A stretch of DNA of 64,000 bases from an uncultured Flavobacteriales bacterium (GTDB taxonomy: Bacteria; Bacteroidota; Bacteroidia; Flavobacteriales_D; Sanyastnellaceae): NCBI GenBank assembly GCA_938074325.1, contig CALJFZ010000011.1, forward strand, positions 1 to 64,000, written 5' to 3'. The position numbers and the translations under genes are program-made. The notes beneath the pieces were generated by a model. It searched no databases, was not told the DNA's origin, and was given only the letters and a program-made list of their open reading frames with translations. Positions 15,929-24,877 of this stretch are shown piece by piece. Numbering within the stretch: position 1 is the stretch's first letter; each line of letters starts with the position of its first letter.

Positions 15929-17641
15929 ATGAACTGTTACACCAACCCAAGCAAGTGGGCCTTTGCAGGTCTCTTTGCTTCCCTTTTGTTTTTAGCGGGC
16001 TGCACCGGATTGGGCAGCATGGAGAAAGAAATCGAAGCCATGGGCCTCGAAGCCACTCCCGAACCCCTCATCCTCCGAGGCGACCAAGTTGAATTGGAAG
16101 TGACGGGACGTTTTCCTGCCAAGTACTTTGGTAAGAAGGTCAGCATTGAAGCGACTCCAGTTTTGACGTGGGAGGGCGGAAGTGCTTCGTTCGACAGCGA
16201 GGGTTTCCAAGGCGAAGACGCTGCAGGCAACTTCACCGTTGTTCCATTTGAAGCGGGAAAGTCGTTCTCTTACTCCTCATCCGTGCCTTTTGATCCAGCG
16301 ATGGAAGACGCCGCTGAATTGGCGGTTCGCATCTCCGGTACACAGGGCAACAAGAGCGCCACATTTGAACCATTCGTGGTCGGTGCCGGTGTCATCACCA
16401 CCCCACTCTGGGTTCGTTCTGACGACCAGTTCATCCCTGTTGAGGACAACTTCCAACGCGTAATCACCTACACAGAAGAAGTGACTGTGAACTACAGCGT
16501 GAATTCTTCTACCGTTCGTTCCAGCGAGTTGCGAGATGAAGACTGGAAGGCATTGAAGGATCTGATTCAATTGTCCGTCGATGCCGACAGCGTGACCATT
16601 ACCGGAGCGCGCATCGAGTCCTATGCATCACCTGAGGGCGAGATTACGCTCAACGAAGATTTGGCGAGCGACCGAGCCAACTCGGCTTCTGGCGCCATTA
16701 CACGTGAAATGAAGCGCAAGAAGTTGGCAGCAGACGATGCGTTCTTCACGCTCGTTCCCAAAGGAGAAGACTGGCAGGGTTTCAAATCCTTGATGCAGGC
16801 CTCCAACATCGAGGACAAAAACCTCATCTTGCGCGTATTGGAGATGTACTCCGACAAGAACAAACGCGAGGAAGAAATTCGTAACATTGCTAAGACGTAC
16901 AAGGAAATCGAGAAAGATATTCTTCCTGAGTTGCGTCGTTCACAGGTCGTCGTTTCTTACGATGTAGAGGGGTACACCGACGAAGAATTGAAGGACTACA
17001 GCATGAACCAGCCGGACATCCTCACTGCGGATGAGCTGCTCTACGCTGCCACGTTGTTCGCAGACATGAACGACAAGTTGGCCATTTACCAGAGTGCAGC
17101 GCGTGTGCACGCGGACGACTTCCGCGGATACAACAACGCTGGATGGTGCTTGGCACAGATGGGCCGCATGAACCAGGCAGGTGAGCTCTTCGCTCAGGCA
17201 TTGGAGTTGGAGCGCAACAAAGCGGTTGTCAACAATGTTGCAGCGTTGACACGTCAAGACGGTGACATCGACGGAGCGATGAAGTTGTTGAACGAGGCAG
17301 CAGGTGCAGGTCCAGAGGTCGGTTACAACAAGGGCATCATCCTCATCCAAAAGGGCGATTACGCTTCTGCTATCTCTAACATGGGCCGCGTAAGTTCAGT
17401 GAACGTTGCCTTGGCGAAGATGCTCAACGGCGATGCGGCTGGTGCAAAAACGACCTTGGAAAATGCGGAGGACGACAGTGCCGTTGCTAGCTACGTAATG
17501 GCTGTGGCTTGTGCGCGATTGAACGATTCAGCAGGTGTCAAGAAGCACCTCGGAGAGGCCTTGGCCAAGGACCCCGACCTCCGCAAGAAAGCAGAGAACG
17601 ACTTGGAGTTCCGCAACGTGCGCGACGCCATTGGGCTCTGA
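15929..17641 (+). CDS. TPR-containing outer-membrane lipoprotein
   Basis: A 570-residue protein with a lipoprotein signal (hydrophobic core then FLAGC, Cys at about residue 25). Residues 40-160 look like an Ig-like beta domain; the middle (VNYSVNSSTVRSSELRDEDW through SYASPEGEITLNEDLASDRA) resembles the OmpA-like beta-alpha fold in which stress-type Asp/Arg residues face peptidoglycan; residues 360-560 contain tetratricopeptide helices (ADMNDKLAIYQSAARVH, FRGYNNAGWCLAQMGRMNQAGELFAQALELE). It may be an envelope scaffold. Codon choice (GCA, CGT, GGT) suggests good expression. It has its own promoter box and a strong terminator, so it is probably monocistronic. No specific function is assigned. 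Confidence 0.8.
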   Translation: MNCYTNPSKWAFAGLFASLLFLAGCTGLGSMEKEIEAMGLEATPEPLILRGDQVELEVTGRFPAKYFGKKVSIEATPVLTWEGGSASFDSEGFQGEDAAGNFTVVPFEAGKSFSYSSSVPFDPAMEDAAELAVRISGTQGNKSATFEPFVVGAGVITTPLWVRSDDQFIPVEDNFQRVITYTEEVTVNYSVNSSTVRSSELRDEDWKALKDLIQLSVDADSVTITGARIESYASPEGEITLNEDLASDRANSASGAITREMKRKKLAADDAFFTLVPKGEDWQGFKSLMQASNIEDKNLILRVLEMYSDKNKREEEIRNIAKTYKEIEKDILPELRRSQVVVSYDVEGYTDEELKDYSMNQPDILTADELLYAATLFADMNDKLAIYQSAARVHADDFRGYNNAGWCLAQMGRMNQAGELFAQALELERNKAVVNNVAALTRQDGDIDGAMKLLNEAAGAGPEVGYNKGIILIQKGDYASAISNMGRVSSVNVALAKMLNGDAAGAKTTLENAEDDSAVASYVMAVACARLNDSAGVKKHLGEALAKDPDLRKKAENDLEFRNVRDAIGL

Positions 17642-17661
17642 TTTTATCTAGCGAATTCAAG

Positions 17662-17688
17662 AAAAGCCTCGGCACTGCCGGGGCTTTT
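17662..17688 (+). terminator. rho-independent terminator of TPR lipoprotein gene
   Basis: AAAAGCC-T-CGG (17662-17672) pairs with CCG-G-GGCTTTT (17678-17688) around a CACTG loop with one T-G pair, and the T-run continues to seven bases. It lies 20 bases behind the stop. Confidence 0.85.
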
Positions 17689-17728
17689 TTTATTGCCAAT
17701 GGATGGCGTGTGGGGTACCTTCCGTGCC

Positions 17729-19051
17729 ATGAAGCAATCGATAAAACGTTGGGGAGCGGTCTTGCTCTTTGTGTGTGGTCTGTCCGCAGCTTGGTCGCAA
17801 AGCGAGGGGGGGACATGCAGTGATTTTCTGTTTGATTTGCAGGATGTTCGGTTTGAGGCCATTGAAGCCTCTTGGGCAACCGGAGGAGCCTGGGAGCTGC
17901 GCATCAAACAACCTTTGGATCATGCTAACCCAGAGGCAGGCTCATTCTACCAACGCGTTTACGTAACCGAATTTGACCCTTCAGGTCCGACCGTCATGGT
18001 GACGGAGGGTTACGATCGAGGACGAAATTATCCGAGTGAGTTAGCTTCGGCTATCGGAGCCAACCAAGTCATTGTTGAACACCGGTTTTACGGTGCCAGC
18101 GTTCCCGATTCATTGGACTACACCTACTTGAACATCGAGCAGGCGGCGCAGGACCTTCACCGCATTCGGACCGTGTTGGGAGGGTATTTCACAGGCCCTT
18201 GGGTAGCGTCGGGCATCAGCAAAGGTGGCCAGACGACCATTTTCTACCGGTACTTTTTTCCGGAAGATGTCGCCGCCAGTGTGCCGTACGTCGCTCCTGT
18301 AAATCTGGCCTTGGAAGACGAGCGGATTTATGAATTCCTCAATGGGGTAGGGACACGAAAATGCCGCAAGGACATCGCCGCCATCCAGCGCCGCATCTTG
18401 ACCGACTACGACGCCAGCTTGGTGCGCTTGAAATGGCACGCAAAAGGCCAAGGGCTGCACTTCAACTACCTCACCGTAGAAGAGGCGTTTGAATACGCGG
18501 TGTTGGAGTACCCGTTTTCGTTTTGGCAGTGGGGAGCAGATTGCGGTGATATCCCCGAGGCAGATGTGCCGTTGGACGACATCTTGGACCACTTCTTGGA
18601 AGTGAGCGGTCTGGCCTTCTTCTCAGACGATGGCATGGAGGATTACGCGTCGCACTATTACCAATGTGCGGTCGAATACGGGTATTACGGGTACGAAACG
18701 GGGCCCTTTGAAGGGTTGCTGCGCGCGTTGCCCATGTCCCCCCATCCCTCGGCCATTTTCACCCCCAATCATATGGAGGTGCCGTATGACGGCGGTGCAC
18801 TGGCGCAGACCGTTTACGATTGGGTCGAAACGAACGGAGATGAGTTCATCTACATCAACGGTGCCTTGGACACATGGAGCGCAACCGCCATGCCGCCCAA
18901 CGCGGACCGGGATGCGCTGTACTACTTTCTGGAAGGCCAAAGCCACGGTACCGCCCGAATCCGAAACATGAACGACGAGCAGCGAACGGAGGTGAAGGAA
19001 GCGCTCGAGCGTTGGCTGGGTGCCCCGGTAGTGGGCAGCTTGGCGGAGTGA
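17729..19051 (+). CDS. secreted S37-type (PS-10) serine peptidase
   Basis: A 440-residue alpha/beta-hydrolase with a Sec signal peptide (KRWGAVLLFVCGLSAAWSQ). The family phrases IKQPLDHANP, VEHRFYGAS, the nucleophile elbow SGISKGGQTT (Ser164), NGALDTWSA (Asp381) and GQSHGTAR (His406) give a full catalytic triad. Peptidases S37/S28 remove N-terminal tripeptides or cut after proline. I start at ATG 17729, which begins the signal peptide. A TACCTTCC sequence five bases before the ATG weakly resembles a -7 box. Its TGA abuts the stop of the convergent methyltransferase gene with no base between. Confidence 0.9.
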   Translation: MKQSIKRWGAVLLFVCGLSAAWSQSEGGTCSDFLFDLQDVRFEAIEASWATGGAWELRIKQPLDHANPEAGSFYQRVYVTEFDPSGPTVMVTEGYDRGRNYPSELASAIGANQVIVEHRFYGASVPDSLDYTYLNIEQAAQDLHRIRTVLGGYFTGPWVASGISKGGQTTIFYRYFFPEDVAASVPYVAPVNLALEDERIYEFLNGVGTRKCRKDIAAIQRRILTDYDASLVRLKWHAKGQGLHFNYLTVEEAFEYAVLEYPFSFWQWGADCGDIPEADVPLDDILDHFLEVSGLAFFSDDGMEDYASHYYQCAVEYGYYGYETGPFEGLLRALPMSPHPSAIFTPNHMEVPYDGGALAQTVYDWVETNGDEFIYINGALDTWSATAMPPNADRDALYYFLEGQSHGTARIRNMNDEQRTEVKEALERWLGAPVVGSLAE

Positions 19052-19576
19052 TCAGCCTGGAAACCCGAGTTTCCGGACCGCTTCCCAAAGCACGATGCCG
19101 CCACAGACGCTTACGTTTAGGCTTTGCTTCACGCCGAATTGGGGGATTTCCAGCGCAATGTCAGCCATGGCCGTTGTCTCCGGAGCCACCCCCCGCACTT
19201 CATTGCCGAAGACGAGCGCCCATTTACTCCCGGGCTCCGGGCTCCAGTCGACCAGCGATACACTGTCCGGCGTCTGCTCGATGGAGGCAATGTTGAATCC
19301 TTCACTACGCAAGGCTTGTATAGCCTGCTCAGTGGTTTCATGAGGCGTCCACTGGACGTGCTCTGAGGCCCCGAGGGCGCTTTTCAGGATGTCGCGTTGA
19401 GGCGGGTGTGCGGTGTAGCCACACAGATCAATGCCATCAATTCTCAACGCATCTGCCGTTCGGAAAAATGCACCCACATTCAATCCGGAGCGGATGTTTT
19501 CCAATACCACCCGGACGTTTGCCTTGGGCGCATCCCGAAAGGAATCCGGGGTTAGACGTGTGTCTTTTGAGCTCAT
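19052..19576 (-). CDS. SpoU/TrmH-family RNA 2'-O-methyltransferase
   Basis: A 174-residue SPOUT enzyme showing [22 protein letters not shown] (motif 1), [12 protein letters not shown] (motif 2) and [23 protein letters not shown] (motif 3), the knotted SAM site. Such proteins methylate ribose in tRNA or rRNA; the target position is not clear and it lacks the extra RNA-binding domain of RlmB. Its ATG overlaps the uvrB stop in ATGA, so it is the second gene of a uvrB operon. Confidence 0.92.
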   Translation of the reverse strand: MSSKDTRLTPDSFRDAPKANVRVVLENIRSGLNVGAFFRTADALRIDGIDLCGYTAHPPQRDILKSALGASEHVQWTPHETTEQAIQALRSEGFNIASIEQTPDSVSLVDWSPEPGSKWALVFGNEVRGVAPETTAMADIALEIPQFGVKQSLNVSVCGGIVLWEAVRKLGFPG

Positions 19577-21594
19577 GCCTTTTCCTTGCGTTTGTCCATG
19601 ATCTCTTTCAGTGCGAAGTACTCATCGCGCAACCGTGCAGCTTCCATGAAGTCCAATTCCTTCGCAGCAGCCTCCATGCGCTGCTTGGTGTGCGCGGCGG
19701 ATTTCTCCAGCGCCTCATCGCTCATGGTCTCCCAGACCGGATCGGTGGCGACGGGTCCAGGTTCCGCAGCAATGTGGCGCGGCCGGTCATCGATTTGCGG
19801 GCTCTGTTCGAAGATGGTCCTGCGCTGCTTGCGAATTTGCTGTGGTTCAAGGCCGTGTTCTTTGTTGAACGCTTCCTGCTTGGACCGGCGTCGTTGGGTT
19901 TCATCGATGGTGCGGGCCATGGATTCCGTGATGGTGTCGGCGTACATGATGACGCGCCCATTGACATTCCGTGCGGCACGGCCGGCAGTCTGGGTCAATG
20001 ATCGATCGGAACGGAGGAAGCCTTCCTTGTCTGCATCCATGATGGCTACCAATGACACTTCCGGGATGTCCAGTCCTTCCCGCAACAAATTGACTCCAAC
20101 CAATACATCGAACACCCCGTCCCGCAATTCCCGAATGATTTCGACTCGATCCAACGTCTTCACGTCGGAGTGGATGTAGCGCGCGGGAATGCTCAAGCGA
20201 TCGAGGTATTTGGTTAGCTCCTCGGCCATGCGTTTGGTGAGCGTAGTGACGAGAATTCGATCGCCTTGCTCAATGGTTGTGCGGATTTCTCCAATGAGGT
20301 CGTCCACCTGGTGGGTACAAGGACGCACGTCAATGGGGGGGTCGAGCAAGCCGGTGGGTCGAATGACCTGCTCGACAATGATGCCCTCTGATTCTTCCAG
20401 TTCGTAGTCCGCCGGGGTCGCCGATACGTAGACCACTTGGTTCGTAATGCCGTCGAATTCATCGGCCTTCAATGGACGGTTGTCCAGTGCAGAGGGAAGG
20501 CGGAAACCGTATTCCACCAAGGCCGTTTTTCGCGAACGGTCGCCACCGAACATGGCGCCAACTTGTGGTACGGTCACGTGGCTCTCGTCAACGACCAACA
20601 GGAAGTCATCTGCGAAGTAGTCCAGCAGGCAGAAAGGGCGCTCCCCCGGTTTGCGCCGATCGAAGTAACGGCTGTAGTTCTCGATGCCATTGCAGAAGCC
20701 AATTTCCTTGATCATTTCCAAATCATACAAGGTGCGTTCCTCCAGTCGCTTGGCTTCCATGTATTTTGCCTGTTCGGTAAAAAAGTCCTTTTGCTTTTCG
20801 AGGTCCTGCTGGATTTCCCACACGGCTTGATCCGTGGTGGATTTGCTCGCCACGAATAGGTTGGCCGGATAGATGATGATGTCATCGAAACCGTGAAGTC
20901 GCGTGCCGTTCTCAGGATCGATGGTCTCGAGTTGCTCAATTTCATCGCCCCAGAAATGCACGCGCAAGGCGTGGTCTGCATAGGCCAAAAAAACGTCAAC
21001 CGTATCGCCTTGGACGCGGAAGGTTCCTCGCTTGAATTCCGCTCGGGTTCGGCTGTAGAGCCCACTGACCAAGGTGTGCAAGAAGGCATTCCGCCCCCAT
21101 TTCTGGCCGACCTTGAGTGGAATGACGCTTTTGTGGAATTCCACCGGATTGCCAATGCCGTAGATGCAACTGATGGAAGCGATAACAATGACATCCCGTC
21201 GTCCACTCAACAAGGCCGAAGTGGTGCTCAATCGCAGTTTTTCGATTTCCTCGTTGATGGCGAGGTCCTTTTCGATGTAGGTGTTGGTGGTGGGGATGTA
21301 CGCCTCGGGCTGGTAATAGTCATAGTAGCTGACGAAATACTCGACGAGGTTGTTGGGGAAAAACTCTTTGAACTCACTGTACAGCTGAGCAGCCAACGTT
21401 TTGTTGTGACTTAAAACCAATGTGGGCCGTCCCGTTTGGGCGATGACATTGGCCATGGTGAACGTCTTACCGGAACCGGTGACTCCGAGGAGTGTTTGCG
21501 CCTTTGTGCCGTTGTTCACGCCTTCAACCAATTCGGCGATGGCTTGCGGCTGATCACCGGCGGGTTGGTATTCACTTTGGAGGTCAAACTGCAT
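19573..21594 (-). CDS. uvrB: excinuclease ABC subunit B
   Basis: A 673-residue DNA-repair helicase-like protein that, with UvrA, locates lesions and loads UvrC. Visible are Walker [15 protein letters not shown] at about residue 38, the beta-hairpin region [16 protein letters not shown]-like VVDESHVT, the helicase motifs [22 protein letters not shown] and [13 protein letters not shown], and a C-terminal UVR domain ([23 protein letters not shown]). A TACCTTTG box is seven bases upstream of the ATG. Confidence 0.98.
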   Translation of the reverse strand: MQFDLQSEYQPAGDQPQAIAELVEGVNNGTKAQTLLGVTGSGKTFTMANVIAQTGRPTLVLSHNKTLAAQLYSEFKEFFPNNLVEYFVSYYDYYQPEAYIPTTNTYIEKDLAINEEIEKLRLSTTSALLSGRRDVIVIASISCIYGIGNPVEFHKSVIPLKVGQKWGRNAFLHTLVSGLYSRTRAEFKRGTFRVQGDTVDVFLAYADHALRVHFWGDEIEQLETIDPENGTRLHGFDDIIIYPANLFVASKSTTDQAVWEIQQDLEKQKDFFTEQAKYMEAKRLEERTLYDLEMIKEIGFCNGIENYSRYFDRRKPGERPFCLLDYFADDFLLVVDESHVTVPQVGAMFGGDRSRKTALVEYGFRLPSALDNRPLKADEFDGITNQVVYVSATPADYELEESEGIIVEQVIRPTGLLDPPIDVRPCTHQVDDLIGEIRTTIEQGDRILVTTLTKRMAEELTKYLDRLSIPARYIHSDVKTLDRVEIIRELRDGVFDVLVGVNLLREGLDIPEVSLVAIMDADKEGFLRSDRSLTQTAGRAARNVNGRVIMYADTITESMARTIDETQRRRSKQEAFNKEHGLEPQQIRKQRRTIFEQSPQIDDRPRHIAAEPGPVATDPVWETMSDEALEKSAAHTKQRMEAAAKELDFMEAARLRDEYFALKEIMDKRKEKA

Positions 21595-21601
21595 GAGTCA
21601 A

Positions 21602-21609
21602 CAAAGGTA
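21602..21609 (-). promoter_or_regulatory. TAnnTTTG box of uvrB
   Basis: Minus-strand TACCTTTG is an exact match and ends seven bases before the uvrB ATG, predicting a leader of zero to three bases. It sits between the rplI terminator and uvrB, so uvrB is likely its own transcription unit. Confidence 0.55.
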
Positions 21610-21644
21610 GGAAGGCCCGTGGCGCGTGGCCGCTGAGTGGACAC

Positions 21645-21676
21645 AAAAAAAGCCAGGCACTGGGCCTGGCTTTTTT
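21645..21676 (-). terminator. terminator of the rpsF-rpsR-rplI operon
   Basis: GCCAGGC (21652-21658) and GCCTGGC (21664-21670) form a perfect stem with an ACTGG loop, flanked by seven A and six T, so on the minus strand the GC stem is followed by a seven-base T-run. It separates rplI from uvrB. Confidence 0.9.
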
Positions 21677-21695
21677 CAATAGGATTGTTGCTTCG

Positions 21696-22142
21696 TTAGT
21701 CAGCGACAACTTCAAATTTCACAGTGGCAGTTACTTCCTTGTGCAATTTGATGTTCGCCTCGTATTGACCCAATTCCTTGATGCTGTCTTCAGCAATTTG
21801 GATGGTCTTGCGGTCAACTTCGAGTCCTGCGCCTTGGATGGCTTCTGCAATCTGGATGGAGTTGACAGATCCAAAAATCTTTCCGCTCTCACCTGCCTTC
21901 GCACCAATCTTCAGGGTCAAGCCTTCCAATTTGGTAGCGAGTGCTTGCGCTTCTTCCATCGCCTTCGCCGCTTTGTGCGATTGCTGCTTGATGACCTCAG
22001 CTACGATTTTCTTCGCAGATGGAGTTGCTGCAACGGCCATGCCCTGAGGAATGAGGAAGTTGCGAGCATATCCGCTCTTTACGTTCACGGTATCGTGCTT
22101 GCTGCCGAGTCGATCGACGTCTTGCTTGAGAATAATTTCCAT
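21696..22142 (-). CDS. rplI: 50S ribosomal protein L9
   Basis: A 148-residue ribosomal protein with the N-terminal domain MEIILKQDVDRLGSKHDTVNVKSGYARNFLIP, the long connecting helix (AEVIKQQSHKAAKAMEEAQAL) and the C-terminal rRNA-binding domain (IQIAEAIQGAGLEVDRKTI). It follows rpsR by 12 bases in the usual rpsF-rpsR-rplI order of Bacteroidota, ahead of a strong terminator. Confidence 0.98.
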   Translation of the reverse strand: MEIILKQDVDRLGSKHDTVNVKSGYARNFLIPQGMAVAATPSAKKIVAEVIKQQSHKAAKAMEEAQALATKLEGLTLKIGAKAGESGKIFGSVNSIQIAEAIQGAGLEVDRKTIQIAEDSIKELGQYEANIKLHKEVTATVKFEVVAD

Positions 22143-22154
22143 GATCGAGAGGGA

Positions 22155-22418
22155 TTAACGGAGGTTATCCGCCACGTATGGCATGAGAGCCAAGTGGCGA
22201 GCTTTTTTAATTGCTTGTGATGCCTTGCGCTGGTACTTCAAAGAAGTTCCAGTCAAGCGGCGAGGCAAAATCTTACCTTGCTCGTTGCACAACATCAGCA
22301 GGAAGTCCGCGTCTTTGTAGTCGATGTACTTGATGCCCTTCTTCTTGAAGCGACAGTACTTCTCCTTTTGCGTGTCAATGCTGATGGGATTCAGGTAACG
22401 TACGTTCTTGTCAGCCAT
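22155..22418 (-). CDS. rpsR: 30S ribosomal protein S18
   Basis: An 87-residue protein carrying [20 protein letters not shown], the [32 protein letters not shown] core of S18, which binds S6 on the platform of the small subunit. It lies between rpsF (19-base gap) and rplI. Confidence 0.98.
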   Translation of the reverse strand: MADKNVRYLNPISIDTQKEKYCRFKKKGIKYIDYKDADFLLMLCNEQGKILPRRLTGTSLKYQRKASQAIKKARHLALMPYVADNLR

Positions 22419-22437
22419 GATGGTGTCGTTTTAAGAA

Positions 22438-22806
22438 TTAGGCCTCTTCGGTTGATTCTGGAGCTGCCGCTGGCGCCTCCTTTGATTTGTCCCTGCGCGA
22501 TTCTGCGTAGGCAACGTGGTACTTGTCCATTCGCGTAGTCAAAAAGCGAATGATGCGCTCGTCCCGACGGAATTCAGTTTCGAAGGGCAGGACAACAGAT
22601 GCATCGGCTTCAAACTCCAAAAGGTGGTAGAAACCAGTCGATTTCTTTTGGATTGGATAAGCCAATTTCCGCAGTCCCCAAGCTTCCTCATGCACAATGA
22701 TTCCTTTGTGCTCCTTGAGGAAGGCTTTGTACTTCTCTACTGTTTCCGCTACCTGCTCGGCAGATAGCACGGGAGTCATAATGAAAACAGTTTCGTAACG
22801 GTTCAT
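22438..22806 (-). CDS. rpsF: 30S ribosomal protein S6
   Basis: A 122-residue protein beginning [26 protein letters not shown], with [25 protein letters not shown], the S6 ferredoxin-like fold, and an acidic-basic tail ending in TEEA. It is the first gene of the rpsF-rpsR-rplI operon and has the best promoter of the minus strand 26 bases upstream. It is divergent from dnaX. Confidence 0.98.
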   Translation of the reverse strand: MNRYETVFIMTPVLSAEQVAETVEKYKAFLKEHKGIIVHEEAWGLRKLAYPIQKKSTGFYHLLEFEADASVVLPFETEFRRDERIIRFLTTRMDKYHVAYAESRRDKSKEAPAAAPESTEEA

Positions 22807-22832
22807 GTAGAACGGGTTTAATTAATGGGGGG

Positions 22833-22863
22833 CAAAAGTACAGAGAACAACCTTAAAAACCAA
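22833..22863 (-). promoter_or_regulatory. promoter of the rpsF operon
   Basis: On the minus strand TTG (22863-22861), a 20-base spacer and TACTTTTG (22840-22833) match the flavobacterial promoter TTG-N17-23-TAnnTTTG in both elements. The predicted leader is about 20 bases. Confidence 0.8.
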
Positions 22864-22938
22864 GGCTTTGCCCGTGGGAAACCTGTTCATAAAGCGGTTT
22901 GGCGTTGCGCTTCAATCCATCCGATATTCGCAGGACCT

Positions 22939-24768
22939 ATGGACGCCGCACAGCAAACGCAATATACCGTCTCTGCAAGGAAGTACCGACCTCAGCATTG
23001 GGATGCCGTGGTCGGGCAAGACAGCATCACCCGAACGCTCAAGCAAGCGATCGAGCAGGAGCAGATTGCGCAAGCGTATTTGTTCTGCGGACCTCGAGGG
23101 GTGGGCAAGACAACGTCCGCCCGAATTTTCGCTCGAGCCATCAATGGGTTTGACGCAAACGACCAAGAGGATTACGCGTTCAACGTCTTTGAGTTGGATG
23201 CGGCGTCGAACAACAAAGTGGAAGACATTCGCTCCATTGTTGACCAAGTTCGCATCCCCCCCCAGCAGGGCAATTACAAGGTGTACATCATCGACGAGGT
23301 ACACATGTTGTCCCAAGCGGCGTTCAATGCGTTTTTGAAAACCTTGGAAGAGCCGCCCCCGCACGCGGTGTTCATTTTGGCCACCACAGAAAAGCACAAG
23401 ATTCTTCCGACCATTCTCTCCCGCTGCCAGATTTTTGACTTCCACCGCATCACCGTGGCGGATATGGTGGAGCACCTCAAAGGCATCTGCGAAAAGGAGG
23501 GAATCCAAGCGGAGGAGTCTGCGTTGCACGTTGTGGCGGTCAAGGCGGACGGTGCGCTTCGGGATGCGTTGAGCATATTCGATCAGTTGGTCGCTTTTGC
23601 CGGCAAAAACCTAGATTATGCAACCGTTGCTGAGCATTTGCACGTGCTCGATCAGCAGACCTACTTTGATGTGGTGGATGCGGTCCGAGCAGGCGAAGTG
23701 GCCAGGGCCCTCTTGGTGCTTGACGGCATCATCACGCGCGGTTTCGATCCGCATCATTTCATCACAGGTTTGGGTAGTCACCTGCGCAATCTGTTGATGA
23801 GCAAGGATGCAAGCACCATCGCGCTTATGGAGGTAACCGATGATGTCAAGGCCCAATTCAGTGCGCAAGCTGCCAGCGTCGATCTTCGGTTTTTGGTCCA
23901 GGCATTGGATGCAGTCAACCAAGCGGATGTCCAATACAAAGGGAGCAATCACCAACGGCTACTTGTTGAGCTCACGTTGATGCAGCTGGCTTCTTCTTCT
24001 GAGGCTGAAAAAAAAAAGCCTGAACTGACCCCCATTCAAGCCGACGTTTGGTCTGGGAAGCCTGCGCCGGCCTCCACAACAGTTCCATCTCCTTCGGGTT
24101 CGCCTCAGCATCCTTCAGCGCCCGAGTCCGCAACACCGCCTGCTGCTCCTGCGCCGAAAGAGCCGGTGAAGGCAGCGCCGGCTGAACCGCCTGCCCCGCA
24201 GCCGCCAAGTGCTGCGCCGAGCCTTCCTGATACACTGACACCTCCTGAGCCGATAACGGCTAAGTCCCCGGATCCGGCTCCAGCACCTCAGGCAAACCCT
24301 GTAAAGCTTCCTTCGTTGGGCATGGCCACACCGGCTACATTGATGGACATACCGAAGCCGGAAAAAGAAGAGAAGGAGGTCGTTGTTCGCAGAGAATCAG
24401 TTTCCGCGGAACAAATTGAACGCGCCTGGGCCGAATTCACCGATTTGGTGGAATCAGAAGGTCAGTTCAACCTGCACACGACCATGAAGGCTACTCGAAT
24501 CAGCTATGCGGATTCAACCATCATCCTGACCGTGCTCAACAAGCTGCAGACGGAGCAAATCAGGGAGACGCAATTGCGGTTGAGTCAATACTTCGCTGAT
24601 GCAGTAAAGAACGACGAGATGCGCCTTGTCATTGAAATGGCAGAGGTGCAGGACTCACAAGCTTCGACCGAATTCATGAATGACCGCGAGCGGTACGACG
24701 AAATGGTCAAAAAGAACCCCAAGCTGGATGAATTGCGGAAGCGATTGGATCTTGATTTATTGGGTTAA
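22939..24768 (+). CDS. dnaX: DNA polymerase III subunit gamma/tau
   Basis: A 609-residue clamp-loader ATPase. Walker A GPRGVGKTT is at 51-59, Walker B YIIDEVHM at 116-123 and the SRC motif at 161-163. The four-cysteine zinc module usually found between Walker A and B is absent (ARAINGFDANDQEDYAFNVFELDAAS instead). Domain III ends near residue 355; then comes a proline/alanine-rich linker to about residue 500 and a C-terminal domain (EQIERAWAEFTDLV onwards) that would contact the polymerase and helicase. Ten consecutive A encode codons 357-360, exactly at the end of domain III. I start at ATG 22939 (MDAAQQTQYTVSARKYRPQ), since upstream codons are not family-like. A weak TTG-N21-GATATTCG is a possible promoter. 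Confidence 0.97.
   Translation: MDAAQQTQYTVSARKYRPQHWDAVVGQDSITRTLKQAIEQEQIAQAYLFCGPRGVGKTTSARIFARAINGFDANDQEDYAFNVFELDAASNNKVEDIRSIVDQVRIPPQQGNYKVYIIDEVHMLSQAAFNAFLKTLEEPPPHAVFILATTEKHKILPTILSRCQIFDFHRITVADMVEHLKGICEKEGIQAEESALHVVAVKADGALRDALSIFDQLVAFAGKNLDYATVAEHLHVLDQQTYFDVVDAVRAGEVARALLVLDGIITRGFDPHHFITGLGSHLRNLLMSKDASTIALMEVTDDVKAQFSAQAASVDLRFLVQALDAVNQADVQYKGSNHQRLLVELTLMQLASSSEAEKKKPELTPIQADVWSGKPAPASTTVPSPSGSPQHPSAPESATPPAAPAPKEPVKAAPAEPPAPQPPSAAPSLPDTLTPPEPITAKSPDPAPAPQANPVKLPSLGMATPATLMDIPKPEKEEKEVVVRRESVSAEQIERAWAEFTDLVESEGQFNLHTTMKATRISYADSTIILTVLNKLQTEQIRETQLRLSQYFADAVKNDEMRLVIEMAEVQDSQASTEFMNDRERYDEMVKKNPKLDELRKRLDLDLLG
24008..24017 (+). other. candidate programmed slippage site in dnaX (A10)
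   Basis: Ten A in a row (codons GAA AAA AAA AAG, residues 357-360). Adding one A or shifting -1 gives Lys-Lys-Lys-Ala then TGA; losing one A or shifting +1 gives Lys-Lys-Ser-Leu-Asn then TGA. Either shift would make a product of about 361 residues that contains clamp-loader domains I-III only, the gamma form. Known precedents are ribosomal frameshifting in E. coli dnaX and transcriptional slippage on an A9 run in Thermus dnaX. Confidence 0.6.
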
Positions 24769-24877
24769 TACCAGATTAATTGAGTCTCATATCATAAAAA
24801 AAGCGGTCTGCGCCAGGCTGTTTGGTTTTTTTTCGTGCAGTCAGTGAACGCATTAAAGCCGTTGCTGTTATCTCAGC

